From Oegoconia quadripuncta (lineage: Eukaryota; Arthropoda; Insecta; Lepidoptera; Autostichidae), in assembly GCA_949316235.1 (NCBI GenBank), contig OX438741.1, positions 21,666,324-21,730,323 of the forward strand: DNA of 64,000 nt. Reading direction: 5' to 3'. A program made the translations under genes and the position numbers. The notes beneath the pieces were generated by a model, which was given only the letters and a program-made list of their open reading frames with translations, was not told the DNA's origin and did not search any database. Shown piece after piece: positions 24,001 to 29,780 of this stretch. How positions within the stretch are numbered: the first letter of the stretch is position 1; every line of letters begins with the position of its first letter.

Positions 24001-24299
24001 TGGCTGCGACAGACCCGCATGCGGGGAGGCGGGCTCCTCGCCGCGCGGGGATGATGCGCATGACGTCGGGGTAGAGGCTGGCCCTGCATAGAAGTCTATA
24101 ACAACAATATCATACAAATAATTTCTAAAATTCATCTTTAGTAATGATACAATAGTAAAAACGGATTATATTACTTAAACGAGGCTATAGTAACGATACA
24201 AATTTACTCACCTCCAGACGGCGGGGCTTCGCCTTCCTCCTCCGACCCATCGTCACCCAACAAATCCACATCTAACACACTCTCGTCTGGCACGTCCAT
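1..24299 (-). CDS. Lpt: Lpt: KMT2C/KMT2D-type multi-PHD subunit (N-terminal half), 20 exons, 3' end off window
   Basis: Twenty exons on the minus strand join in frame with GT/AG borders to give about 1,206 codons, open at the left edge. Order: acidic N-terminus, AT-hook, extended PHD and PHD fingers of cluster 1 (residues about 150-570), a basic Gly/Lys linker (605-689), PHD cluster 2 (690-890), a Pro-rich segment, then two conserved basic blocks (1030-1060 and 1085-1115). The order and cysteine spacing follow vertebrate KMT2C/KMT2D. In Drosophila this half is a separate gene, Lpt, whose product works with the methyltransferase Trr in the COMPASS-like complex at enhancers in the nucleus. No SET domain lies in the window, so whether this gene is separate or fused to a trr-like half cannot be told. 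Introns carry a LINE, SINE-like pieces and a minisatellite. Homology was recognised by eye. Confidence 0.93.
191..670 (-). pseudogene. R1/TRAS-like LINE fragment, C-terminal end, frameshifted
   Basis: A 108-residue frame at 191-517 contains ILTGYGNFSGRLRDMRLRED followed by CACGEGDEYRDHVLWSARC, a CxC...H...C knuckle typical of the C-terminus of R1-group non-LTR elements. The part upstream (about 517-670) continues the same protein in another frame (LPVLAGVLPADIEVRLAWEA), so one frameshift lies near 520. It sits in Lpt intron 19 in the same orientation. A dead, 5'-truncated copy. Confidence 0.75.
939..1114 (-). CDS. Lpt: Lpt exon 19, acidic segment
   Basis: Encodes GNPSESPSALMRPGTPEGYR, then ELRDFKLDFENSDSDGEDVL and NDHDNSVVIMLNA. 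The DFENSDSDGED part is a strong acidic patch. It ends exactly at a codon before GTGAGT, so exon 20 starts in phase 0. Confidence 0.85.
1115..1869. other. Lpt intron 18
   Basis: AT-rich intron of about 755 nt. Apart from the splice sites I see no repeat or RNA gene; small open frames here are out of context. Confidence 0.6.
1870..2004 (-). CDS. Lpt: Lpt exon 18, conserved FPSYMQEAFFGKELL block
   Basis: Encodes ESPSNKRKPRRKPRSKLMEQ followed by FPSYMQEAFFGKELLEPSK, a basic stretch and then a conserved helix-like motif shared with KMT2C/KMT2D (PAYLQAAFFGKELL). A 135-nt exon, phase 1 in and out. Confidence 0.92.
2146..2382 (-). CDS. Lpt: Lpt exon 17, conserved LRRKRQRNL block
   Basis: Encodes NLKEGILWNVANDGPAPEGF, then TIYTTDSGLTVLRRKRQRNL and NKLGIGGFVVRQRQ. 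The VLRRKRQRNL.KLGIGGF block is a recognised conserved patch of KMT2C/Lpt proteins downstream of the PHD clusters. Phase 1 in and out. Confidence 0.92.
2383..4640. other. Lpt intron 16 with SINE-A fragments
   Basis: A 2.26-kb AT-rich intron. Positions about 3780-3836 match the interspersed SINE-A body (GTGGAACTAGATGGCGCTGTG). The stretch from about 3602 looks like an eroded opposite-strand piece of the same family. Nothing coding was recognised. Confidence 0.5.
4641..4715 (-). CDS. Lpt: Lpt exon 16, short acidic exon
   Basis: A 75-nt exon encoding VVQNADVEMADESKPDSTAE then VKDEPG. Phase 1 at both ends means skipping it would keep the frame. The acceptor follows GAAACAG and the donor is GTATGT. 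No domain is recognised. Confidence 0.8.
4716..5927. other. Lpt intron 15 with a degenerate inverted-repeat element
   Basis: Between about 5361 and 5672 the sequence runs from CAGTGGTGGGGAAAC to GTTTCCTGCTACGCCACT, with GGCCCGCG motifs inside. This looks like an eroded hAT-like non-autonomous element; the ends are imperfect and no target duplication is clear. The rest is plain AT-rich intron. Confidence 0.35.
5928..6220 (-). CDS. Lpt: Lpt exon 15, end of PHD cluster 2 and Pro-rich segment
   Basis: Starts GYKCVICRGRDVPPPHLTRA (final CxxC of the finger). A Pro/Leu-rich run (PAPAPHPLPLPLPH) follows, then GLAGEYYVDDVCLSQRGAQH and a charged tail MKQLEAEMGITHTRRKRRFK. The conserved VDDVCLS block is also present in KMT2C. 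The Pro/Leu run is encoded by CCCCCTC repeats, giving a G-rich tract on the plus strand at 6116-6152. Confidence 0.92.
6221..7106. other. Lpt intron 14
   Basis: About 890 nt of AT-rich intron. I see no coding exon, RNA gene or recognisable repeat. Confidence 0.5.
7107..7266 (-). CDS. Lpt: Lpt exon 14, third PHD of cluster 2
   Basis: Encodes ECAPCASLVMCCVCSEPYSD, then GELIIQCEPCRRWLHASCDS. It matches KMT2C (QCAPCASLSSCPVC ... LILQCRQCDRWMHAVC). The frame enters in phase 1 and leaves in phase 2 at GTGAGT. Confidence 0.95.
7796..7955. repeat. Diverged direct repeat, copy 1
   Basis: Shares with 8252-8397 the order TTTGACGTTTTCTCAT, TTTAAC, then ACGGTACTGGA, GGTC..CACGCGTAC and GTCAGTTGAAATG. 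The copies are about 455 bp apart and clearly diverged. No LTR ends (TG...CA with coding sequence between) are evident. Confidence 0.55.
8252..8397. repeat. Diverged direct repeat, copy 2
   Basis: Second copy of the segment at 7796-7955, running directly into a SINE-A copy. The sequence between the two copies ends in ACAAAATAAAGCACTTTTGG, resembling a LINE 3' tail, so the pair may be a composite of retroelement ends. Confidence 0.5.
8398..8664 (-). mobile_element. tRNA-derived SINE-A copy
   Basis: On the minus strand a head GGTGTAGTGGTTAGAAACTC with a B-box-like GCGTTCGAATGCCGC leads into the shared body (AACCATCC, AGATGGCGCTCTG). The same body recurs at 30.3, 36.2, 41.5, 42.9, 53.8 and 56.5 kb in both orientations. 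tRNA-like RNA polymerase III boxes at the head mark it as a SINE. Confidence 0.75.
8697..8848 (+). pseudogene. LINE ORF2 C-terminal remnant
   Basis: Plus-strand frame reads TAAHVILRCPGVAVYRAQYL then GTPGSLPEVVGNIEGLLGFL and EELGWQK followed by a stop. This is a typical C-terminus of a lepidopteran non-LTR retrotransposon polyprotein. Only the end is present, inside Lpt intron 13. Confidence 0.75.
8935..9178 (-). CDS. Lpt: Lpt exon 13, second PHD of cluster 2
   Basis: Encodes VSEVIVKLGWRCLDCTVCEG, then LLVLCDDCDTTWHTYCARPA, VPRSSWRCERCRRCLVCG and WCDNYT. It matches the KMT2C fingers GWRCLECTVCEAC, LLLCDDCDISYHTYC and CEWQNNYT. The exon is GC-rich compared with its flanks. Confidence 0.96.
9532..9692 (-). 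CDS. Lpt: Lpt exon 12, first PHD of cluster 2
   Basis: Encodes SVENKLVLCSSKDKFVLTQD, then VCVMCGAIGTDSEGCLIACS and QCGQTYHPYCVNIK. This is very close to KMT2C (DKFTLNQDMCVVCGSFG, ACSQCGQCYHPYC). Strong acceptor; donor GTGAGA, phase 0. Confidence 0.96.
9838..13076 (+). mobile_element. CR1/Jockey-type LINE with an open endonuclease-reverse transcriptase frame, antisense in Lpt intron 11
   Basis: The element lies opposite to Lpt. Its frame is open from 9838 to the stop at 12786. An N-terminal APE-type endonuclease shows HQNIQSM, ITEHWL, GDFNINLL and SDHCGQ. A reverse transcriptase follows with DSKIIPLFKSG, FRPISVLPTLSK, FCDLSKAFDC, GVPQGSILGP and the catalytic FADDTSF. No ORF1 is visible, so it is probably truncated at the 5' end. 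The 3' part to about 13076 holds a typical lepidopteran LINE tail and ends in repeats of ATTTTC. An uninterrupted frame of over 900 codons suggests a recent insertion. The clade is not certain. Confidence 0.9.
9973..12786 (+). CDS. LINE ORF2: endonuclease and reverse transcriptase
   Basis: The 937-residue frame starts here at a GTG codon, but it is open further upstream to 9838, so the true start is not fixed. Endonuclease residues occupy about 1-215, an intervening region 215-450, and the reverse transcriptase about 480-740 with the metal-binding FADD. A C-terminal region follows with no zinc knuckle that I can see. The enzyme would nick chromosomal DNA and copy its own RNA at the nick. It belongs to the mobile element, not to the host gene. 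Confidence 0.9.
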   Translation: MHQNIQSMKRKELEIELFLNHNNVHIMCITEHWLKACECIFSFKNHQVASSFCREKASHGGSLILIHNYLKYKERLDIVGLSVERTVELACIELDKIIVLAVYKPPSSPYELFENIMEDVLSKLCNNNKCVAICGDFNINLLEKSSLSNSLKCLFKCYGMSNVFIEPTRITSSSATCLDNIFTNLKPTYKVIINQLSSDHCGQLACFDLNIDKVSRTITCNPINRNRLESYKNSLESKLPFVKYSNEANELYSSVFNLTKNEYNTVFKPKRIKVDNCSKFNDWATVGIHISRQKLYDLYDERTYNNNQEFKNYVRSYSKLFKKVCLVAKAQYLHKKIKMSNNISKTTWQIINKETGRVKSRSFDLKLKINDRDITNLMEVAEAFDEFFTNIPVLATKTLNSSPTLAESLLKSSVSPCNVAFDFRPIVSSDILKSFNRIRMSNTADLDGLSVKIIGSVIDCMAPYLADVFNKCIGQGVFPDLMKDSKIIPLFKSGSTSDPTNFRPISVLPTLSKIFEKIILEQLLTHFNTNKLLHTKQFGFTRGRSTTDAGVELIGHIFDAWEKSQDAVGVFCDLSKAFDCVRHDILVKKLRHYGLQGQALLLMESYLSNRIQVVDVNGMRSSGSAVSMGVPQGSILGPFLFLVYINDLPFFVKDRHEIVLFADDTSFVFKLRRNEQDYSIVNDCITKMVDWFTANNLLLNEKKTKCIKFVLPNVRQVATSVVIKKELLDPVDTVVFLGITLDAKLQWGPHILKLSKRLSSAAYAIWKIRQVTDVDTARLVYFSYFHSLMTYGILLWGNAADISKIFILQKRAIRAIYKLKSRDSLRELFKEVNILTLASQYIYENVIYVKKNISSFEKNSDKHDINTRNKNKLALHSTRLHKVSNSFKGQCIRLFNKIPEDMQNLPLDKFKGIVKQKLSAKGYYKICDYLNDSNPWT
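13398..13653 (-). CDS. Lpt: Lpt exon 11, basic Gly-rich linker before PHD cluster 2
   Basis: Encodes PDIGLGKGKPYTVSSKVAKK, then GGYKLKGGFPPAGKLGFQKR and FGRKRGSKPKMRGVFGVPGL. This resembles the Gly/Arg/Lys-rich segment before the second PHD cluster in KMT2C. It ends DDP plus a partial codon. The following intron holds the LINE at 9.8-13.1 kb. Confidence 0.85.
14107..14204 (-). CDS. Lpt: Lpt exon 10, Ser/Gln-rich linker
   Basis: Encodes FEEENMASTSQDSSFTDESS followed by QQEQDPLAIEPK, acidic and probably disordered, with no domain recognised. The frame (phase 1 in, phase 0 out) and the clear acceptor and donor support it. Confidence 0.8.
14963..15084 (-). CDS. Lpt: Lpt exon 9, end of PHD cluster 1
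   Basis: Encodes YVHGTCDPDAEPLQYRQKKE and then YEYNCPICKTHMQMAG. It supplies the last His/Cys ligands of the finger begun in exon 8, as in KMT2C (WVHLECD ... YICMYCK). The exon-8 base pair AG plus A restores an Arg codon. The donor GTAAGT is strong. Confidence 0.9.
15085..15387. other. Unique part of Lpt intron 8
   Basis: About 300 nt of non-repetitive intron between the minisatellite and the acceptor of exon 9. No other feature seen. Confidence 0.6.
15388..17699 (-). repeat. 55-bp minisatellite of an exon-intron boundary, about 42 copies
   Basis: About 42 head-to-tail copies. The unit, read on the minus strand, runs from TACCGCGCC to GTATG: 50 nt of Lpt exon 8 plus the first 5 nt of its intron. 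A TAC shared by both ends may have aided the first duplication. Copies near the exon (about 17.2-17.65 kb) are nearly uniform. Copies further on form mixed three-unit and five-unit higher-order patterns defined by the splice-site variant: AAGAG|GTATG, AAGAT|GTATA, AAGAC|GTCTG, and AAGAG|ATATG (GT lost). One copy near 15965 lacks about 6 nt. Because 55 is not a multiple of 3, the frame shifts with each copy. The array fills almost 90 percent of intron 8. Confidence 0.97.
17651..17841 (-). CDS. Lpt: Lpt exon 8, PHD3; its 3' end seeds the 55-bp array
   Basis: Encodes CCRVCSDCGARS, then WHAHYTVCDSCYQQRNKGSC, CPLCRRAYRAAAYRDM and IRCTICKR, matching KMT2C (CRICIECGTRS, DNCYQQ, MLHCNMCKR). The donor is AAGAG|GTATGT at 17650. 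The final 50 nt of the exon are the template of the minisatellite beginning immediately downstream. Reading past this donor hits TGA in the third repeat copy, so only this first donor keeps the frame into exon 9. Confidence 0.92.
17842..18350. other. Lpt intron 7
   Basis: About 510 nt, AT-rich, with no recognised repeat or RNA gene. Confidence 0.5.
18351..18523 (-). CDS. Lpt: Lpt exon 7, PHD2/PHD3 junction
   Basis: Encodes GWSCRTCRVCQVCRA, the adjoining finger border typical of KMT2 tandem PHDs, then ACEHCDKLYHATCLRPVM and VPKYGWKCK. All eight expected zinc ligands of the finger can be placed. The donor is GTGAGT. Confidence 0.92.
18524..19174. other. Lpt intron 6
   Basis: About 650 nt. The part near 18770-18800 (CCCATCCGCACTCGACCCGC) resembles a widely dispersed lepidopteran repeat, but the match is short. 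Nothing else recognised. Confidence 0.4.
19175..19409 (-). CDS. Lpt: Lpt exon 6, end of extended PHD and start of PHD2
   Basis: Completes the extended PHD with SCSKYFHLPCVLASGG and FCKDH. It then begins a second PHD (CRTCRTIGDLANLMTCVTC, HYHGTCVGLAQLPG). The His/Cys spacing matches the family. The splice to exon 7 splits a Gly codon. Confidence 0.9.
19583..19859 (-). CDS. Lpt: Lpt exon 5, extended PHD body
   Basis: Carries DELSIIGHLEALEIQGVV, then IHRCCLEFSPPF, and CAFCLRHGASIPCK. These match in order the zinc-ligand layout of the extended PHD finger of KMT2C (HHRCVEWS ... CAFCKHLGATIKC). It ends at a strong donor GTAAGT in phase 0. Confidence 0.9.
20050..20095. repeat. Perfect 16-bp stem hairpin in Lpt intron 4
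   Basis: TGGTGGATTTGTGTCA at 20050-20065 is exactly complementary to TGACACAAATCCACCA at 20080-20095, with a 14-nt loop. It is followed by AATCAGCACTGGGCCCGCAT, which resembles a common lepidopteran dispersed repeat, so it is probably part of a mobile element. Confidence 0.8.
21047..21325 (-). CDS. Lpt: Lpt exon 4, start of the extended PHD finger
   Basis: Opens with GKVCALCNLSERSQLGQ, which parallels the CxxC start of the first extended PHD finger of KMT2C. A low-complexity Pro/Thr/Ser insert (repeats of TPTSxP) follows, then SRRQKSFNKCK. The Thr/Pro insert is probably disordered. The splice phase is 2 at both ends. Confidence 0.88.
21326..22883. other. Lpt intron 3
   Basis: A 1.56-kb AT-rich intron. 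The short stretch at about 22075-22130 (GCAGCGGCGTGCCCTTCATA) and the ATC run near 22626 look like eroded mobile-element pieces. Short plus-strand frames here lack homology and are not called. Confidence 0.4.
22884..23021 (-). CDS. Lpt: Lpt exon 3, basic-acidic linker
   Basis: Encodes about 46 residues: a basic part (RYRGNPGTLRGAKRHRGSR) followed by an acidic part (DDALDEIMDEDDF) and the sequence PAPEEPPYMPEKW. No domain is recognised. Flanking acceptor and donor (GTAAATAC) keep the frame with exons 2 and 4. Confidence 0.8.
23022..23884. other. Lpt intron 2
   Basis: About 860 nt, very AT-rich, with loosely repeated motifs such as AATGTCAA. No exon, RNA gene or clear mobile element. Confidence 0.4.
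23885..24095 (-). CDS. Lpt: Lpt exon 2, AT-hook
   Basis: Encodes a Pro/Ser-rich stretch and then GRRGPGRPRKEGPK, a classical AT-hook with a GRP core that binds the minor groove of AT-rich DNA. Two acceptors 12 nt apart (first coding base 24095 or 24083) both keep the frame, so the peptide may or may not carry four extra residues (DFYA). The donor after AGAAG is GTAAAT. Confidence 0.85.
24212..24299 (-). CDS. Lpt: Lpt exon 1 (start codon)
   Basis: Starts at ATG 24299 and encodes 29 acidic residues beginning MDVPDESVLDVDLLGDDGSE. It ends in GGAG before a consensus donor GTGAGT at 24206-24211 and leaves one base of the next codon. The first ATG is chosen because it opens the only frame that reads through all later exons. 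Confidence 0.85.
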
Positions 24300-24855
24300 C
24301 TAGAACACCCAAGTGCAAATTAACTTCTAAAACGCACTACCCTAATCACAATCCAATTCACATGATGAAATATTCCACAACTAAAACATGAAAAGTATGT
24401 AATCAAGACCGCCATAATTCGGTCGTAATGAACGACAAGTGAAGTGGATACAAAACTTACCGCAAAACTTTGCGATGGACGCGAAATTAATGTAATCTAA
24501 GATAAACAATTTGACGAAAAGAAACACATTTTTATTTTTATATTACATTAGAACATAAAATTTAATAAAGTAAAGTAATACGAAAATCGCTTCTAGCGAT
24601 GAACGAACGAAGCGCAAAATAGTGTTGTGCGTGCGTGCTTTGAACCACAGATTACTCAGATAAGAACTAACGTGCAATGTTGCCCATTCGTAGAAATAAT
24701 CTCAAAATTCGGTAAAAGAAAAATTGGCATTAGCATTTAGAAGAAAAAATCATTATTGTACACAATTTAAAAATATACAGTGGTTGTTTGAGGCCGATGG
24801 TCAAATGCACAAATTATAAAGACTTATGTCTAAGTGTTGTTCCGTCATACAAGGT
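24300..24855. promoter_or_regulatory. Lpt: Presumed 5' UTR and promoter region of Lpt
   Basis: The region directly upstream of the Lpt start codon. No TATA box or initiator can be placed with confidence, and an upstream non-coding exon cannot be excluded. Called by position only. Confidence 0.35.
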
Positions 24856-25262
24856 TACCTCTTCTTCTTCTTATTTTTGAGGATGGCAACTAGTCAACCT
24901 CACTGTCGAGGGACATTACTGCCAGTTTTGAGTGAAAAATTTTATTTCTCTTATTTCTTCAGTTTATAAGTCACTCTCAGTCAAAACAAGTAATTCGTAT
25001 ATTTGGCGTATACAGAGTCTAGTCACAGTAAGTCATCCTTCAGTAAAATGGCAGAAAGCTTTACAAAAGATTTTGGCGGCTTCTTGTGGGAACCCGAAAG
25101 CTCCGTTACGCACTTTAATTTACACTTCCTTTCACCTGTACACCAACACTAACGTTTGCTGCACAATATTCTGCCATTATTAAGCTTCAAAAGTTAGAAT
25201 GCACAAATTATAAGAATTATAAAGAAAATGCAACTTCACTCGCCGAGATCCCGCCAAAAAGC
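24856..25262 (-). mobile_element. Retroposon of an unnamed family with (GAA)n tail, copy 1
   Basis: About 400 bp, close to the reverse complement of 62873-63283. On the minus strand it starts GGCTTTTTGGCGGGATCTCG and ends in GAAGAAGAAGAGG. It contains no coding frame. The family is inferred from this copy, the one at 62.9 kb and a partial one at 56.8 kb. Confidence 0.75.
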
Positions 25263-25825
25263 CGTATAATTCTGAGCGACAACTACTACTATTTTAAACT
25301 AAAATACTTTAGAGATGTTATTTAGATAATGCGTTTTATATTCTGGAATAAAGGGACTATAATGTGGCATTTTTTATTTAGTGTATTTCGTTCTGGTATA
25401 ATTCTGAGCGACTTTACGATTATTTTTTTTTATAATTTTGATTTTTTGTATGTTTTTTTCTACAGACAAGTATAAAGTTTATTACAGAAATGAATTCCTC
25501 ATCCTCGAATTATATGAAAATGACACCAAACTTGTTCTATTTGCTATATGTGGGCAGAAATCGAGCGCAGACTGCACCGCGGGAGATGCACCCTTCCCCC
25601 CCTCTCCTGCCCACCTACGAGGGGGGTACCGCGTGTTAACAGGGCTAAATCAGCTTAGAACAACCCAAGGATTAACTGTGCCAAGCGGCGTCTTGCTAGA
25701 CAAAAGTGCAAGGTCAAGTGTAATGAAACCCCCACTAACGTAAATTTTTTCTTTCTGCTCCGCATGCAAACACTCTCGGGATAATAGCTCGAGAACGACT
25801 GAGTTTAGAAAAAGTCGGTCTGGCG

Positions 25826-28647
25826 CGTAGACAGAGAATAGTATAGACTGCTAGCAAGCGTACCGGTGAAAGGGACAGAAAAAAAAGTACATCAAAAATG
25901 TCGGGTTACCACCGTGAGGAAAATTTACCCCGAAATGTTGTATCCAAATGTAAAAATTAGTTACAGTCTCCAAATGGCGCGTCACCGCACACAAAGAGTG
26001 CATTACGTATGGATATAAGGCGAAGTACTTTTAAGTGTTTTAAATATACTGAATGACATGAAACTGACGCGCCTCATTTCCATACTTTTGGTATGAAAAT
26101 AGAACAGCCGTCACTTCGCAACAATTCCAGTTCTTTGAATTGCGTTATACGGCTAGAAGCTACAGCTAGGAGCTAGTAGCTATAGCTTCATTATACCGAC
26201 TACAATAACTGTTTAGCTAACCCGTGGTATGTACAGTGGCTTGCAGCTAAAAGTATCCAGGCACAAAAATGCACATACATTTACTACGATATTGCAATTT
26301 CCTGAAATTACTTTGAAGATACATAATACGTTATCTACTAAGTAATTTCAGGATTTTGCTATATCTTAGTAAATGTCATAAGAATTGCTATATTATTTTT
26401 TGCGCCTGGATACAGAACGATGCTCTGGGGTTGCTTTGCTAGAGTATAGTTAGATAGGGATGTAGATACACGCTTTAAATAGCGGCATCCCCTTTTAACT
26501 ATACAAGTGAAGATCAGTACTTCAGTGTCGTTCTGTAATATCGGCCTTAGAGCTGCAAGCCACTGTACGTACCACCCTCTTTAGGTATGTAATTATTTTT
26601 TTTTGTTTATGATTGACTGGACGCGTCGCGTTTGACCACAATCCCACCTGATGGAAAGTGACGATGCGGTCGAAGATGAAGCACGCGATCCCAGTAAATG
26701 CCTATTCACTCTGCTCTTGAAGATCCCAAGGTTGTAGGATTCAGGAACGACAGAAAGACTGAAGAATTATGAGGTAACGTAGGGTATAGTAAGGTATTGT
26801 AAAGTAAGGTAAGATAAGGGCAATTAAAATCAACTTACTATATAAAATGAATTAAAATCAACAAATCAAAAATATTTATTTGTGAGAGACAAATACATTT
26901 TCATGCTACACGCTATCCATGCTTAAAGTTATTCTGTGTTCATTTGTACAGCAAAATTGTAAATGATTTAAACTGCCGAAAAAAAAAACAATCATGATAG
27001 TTTGTCGATAAGTGGTGATTTTTAGGTGTCCACCAACTCAAAATAAAACGCGGCAGTACATTCTTTTCCTTTTCTTCCTTAAAAGTTGTCCATCAAAGTG
27101 TTCACTACATATTCTTGAACCACGTTTTGGAACCCAATTGATTCTTTTAGTGGCTGCAATCTACATAGGACGTAACTCAGGGTCATCAGGAAATCTGAAA
27201 TTTATATCCAAATTAATTGTGTTATTTAATCACAACCGTTAAGGCTGGAACATAAATAAAACAAACAAATTTATGAAAAAGGAACTAGAGATTTTCACAT
27301 ACAGATCAAAACAAAATATTTTTTATACAAACAAATAAAGAAGGTCTAAAATAATGAAGTTGTTGTTGTTATTGTTTTGATTTATCCCATTCGAGAAAGG
27401 CAAAGAAAGAAACAGCCATAACTTCCAATGTTAATTTTATAATGTTTACTAATAGTTATTACTTACTAGTCTTACTAACAATTTCAAAACAGTTTCAATC
27501 ATTCATACAGCCAAGTCTGATATATATTTATCTTTCTTCGACACTTTCTTGTGTATCACATTCTAAGCTGCTTTTGAGTTTTTAAAACAATTTTGGCACA
27601 ACATGGAGTTTCCAATAGAAATCGTGGCAAACAGTTCTTCACGAACCACTTGAAATGACTTCGTAATAAAACAACTTTAAGTAAGTAGGTAAGTAGGTAA
27701 GTACGCACAATATCACATCATTATTACACCTCAAACATCACTGAAACTGTATTATAAAACTATGAATTATATCAGACATGGCTTAGTGACTTTGCCTTTC
27801 CCCAATGCGATAAATTATTAAAATAACCAAACTTTTGACAACGCCATCTACTGGCATGCCCGTAACTGTCGCTTACGTTCACACATGCTAAGTGTTTCTG
27901 CCCCCCTCGATTCCTCCCTCAACCTCAACTTGCATGCCTGCTACTTGCACAAAAATCAACTGTTGTGCAATTTACAATCTACGGGCATGCAAGTTAGAAG
28001 TAGCAGTGACGTGCCCGTAGCTGGCACGCAAGTGAGCCATATACAGGCATGTGTAATCCCGGCTTTATGAATTACCACTACATTAAGGTAATTTCCCACC
28101 CAAAAAACTAGCAACACTGACTTTTGAGGTTATATAGTCCATGGGTTATATTGACAAAAATAATAAAAAGCAATAGAAATCTCGTAAGTTCACCAAACAT
28201 ATTATGCACATAGTTAAGAATGATCAAAAACAAAGCTACCAGAAGCTTGTAGCATGTAAGATATTCGAGAATAATCGTCTACTTACGAATGAAAAGACAG
28301 CCCAGTAATCTTCCGCTTATTATCGCTTTTACAGCTTTCAACTCAACTCAAAATGGTGCGGATTTTCCTGAACCGCACTAATTAAAATGTCACTGCCAGC
28401 CCACCAGGCACTTTTTAGCCCAAACAATTGAAATAAAATAAATGATAATCAGATAATTACCTACAAACGTCAAACTTTGTTTAGCACAATTATGTTCCAA
28501 TACCTACAAAAAACCGGCACGCGATGAGGGACAGACAATAGGCTCGCTTTGTCTCTTTTCTTTTCGAGTAACGCGAATTAAAGCATCCTTTTCTTGTATG
28601 AGTGAAAAAGAAATATGTCAAGCAGTCTATAGTATTCTCTGTCTACG
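25826..28647. mobile_element. 2.8-kb inverted-repeat DNA transposon with 8-bp target duplication, non-autonomous
   Basis: The left end CGTAGACAGAGAATAGTATA and right end (complement CGTAGACAGAGAATACTATA) form imperfect 26-bp terminal inverted repeats. Both are flanked by the direct repeat GTCTGGCG (25818-25825 and 28648-28655). An 8-bp duplication fits hAT, P-like or related superfamilies, but the ends do not look like textbook hAT ends. No transposase frame is visible inside. A small Tc1-like element is nested at 26234-26565. The ends recur at 33431-33480. Confidence 0.8.
26234..26565. mobile_element. Tc1/mariner-like MITE, with a smaller one nested in it
   Basis: Ends CAGTGGCTTGCAGCT and AGCTGCAAGCCACTG are perfect 15-bp inverted repeats flanked by TA. 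Inside, further inverted segments (TATCCAGGC.CAAAAA with its complement near 26400) make a foldback. A second TA-flanked unit, CAGAACGA...TCGTTCTG at 26413-26535, appears inserted near its right end. Non-coding. Confidence 0.7.
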
Positions 28648-28745
28648 GTCTGGCGTAACAATCGGATGTGTATCGAGTAAATACGATCAGAAACAGACAA
28701 TCGGAAACAAAGTCTGACGTACCATATTCTCGACTAATAATGTAA

Positions 28746-29450
28746 GGTGCCTTATTCACGTTCCAGCATGGCTGTACATCCGCTCAAGGTCGCGGTGCTG
28801 GATGTAGCATACACACTATCCAGCTGCTGGATCCAGCATGCTAGATGTAACCGAACGAGTTAAATGAGCGCACATATTTTTTTTATTTATAATGCCACCA
28901 GTATATCCAAACGATAAAAAATGAGAGCACACTATCGTTTGTTGTAGCTTCTACCTATAATAGGCATTAAATCTTGTAATGTAATAGCATGACATTGGCT
29001 TATAGATTTTATGTAATAGTTTATATAATTATGCTGTTGATTCTATATTATTCAAAAATAAAATAATACATTTATTCTTTTTGTTTTTTCAAATAGTCCG
29101 CACTCGAAACATTCCACAAACAAGGGTGGGCCTAATATTTTGTTATAATAAACTTAGGCCCGTATTAAAACAGTATCTAGAAAAGTTGTACTGAGACGCA
29201 ATCTGAAGATCATTTATTAATACGGCGGTCCATAAATTAATGACAAGCTTATTTATACATGATCAAGCATTCGATGTCGCAATGGTGGGGGTGTCGATGG
29301 ACGCCAAAATTCATCGTGTCCAGCAAGCAATTAATTAATAATTAATCTAAATTATTGACGTACAGCGAGCTTATTCACGGTCGTTTTGCATTCAGCGTCA
29401 TGCATGACCTTGGCAGGCTGTACAATAAGATAGATCGTGAATAAGGCGCT
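28746..29450. mobile_element. Possible PIF/Harbinger-like MITE
   Basis: Ends GGTGCCTTATTCACG and CGTGAATAAGGCGCT are imperfect inverted repeats flanked by TAA on both sides. The interior is non-coding. The superfamily is inferred from the 3-bp target duplication alone. Confidence 0.45.
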
Positions 29451-29617
29451 TAAGATCCTTACGTGTACCATTGTAGTAGGTAGATATATACAGGAATGTG
29501 TCCGGATCGTAGTGGGGTGGGGGTGGATAGAAGACGACGTGTCAGCAGTGAATGAACGTAACGCATGTGTCAGTGGTTGATCAAGCCTGTCTTTTGTTTT
29601 TATTAAGTGAAAACACC

Positions 29618-29780
29618 ATGAAACATATTTTAACTTCAGTAACTTTTCTAATTGGTCTATGTATCAGTTGCAACTCATCATTCTTTGAAAGTGATTCTTG
29701 TTACTCATTTGGTAGCGGAAATGTTTTCCCTGGCGGTGCACGAAAAATTGATCACAAATTACAGTTTACTAAAGCAATGA
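29618..29780 (+). CDS. Prx4: Prx4 exon 1, signal peptide and N-terminal Cys segment
   Basis: Encodes the hydrophobic leader and [20 protein letters not shown]. The donor GTAAGT follows ATG A, leaving phase 1. Confidence 0.92.

Noticed and set aside
29552..29617. Upstream in-frame ATG as the Prx4 start
   Set aside because: It would put 22 residues before the signal peptide. The ATG at 29618 has a better context (ACACCATGA) and gives a normal leader.
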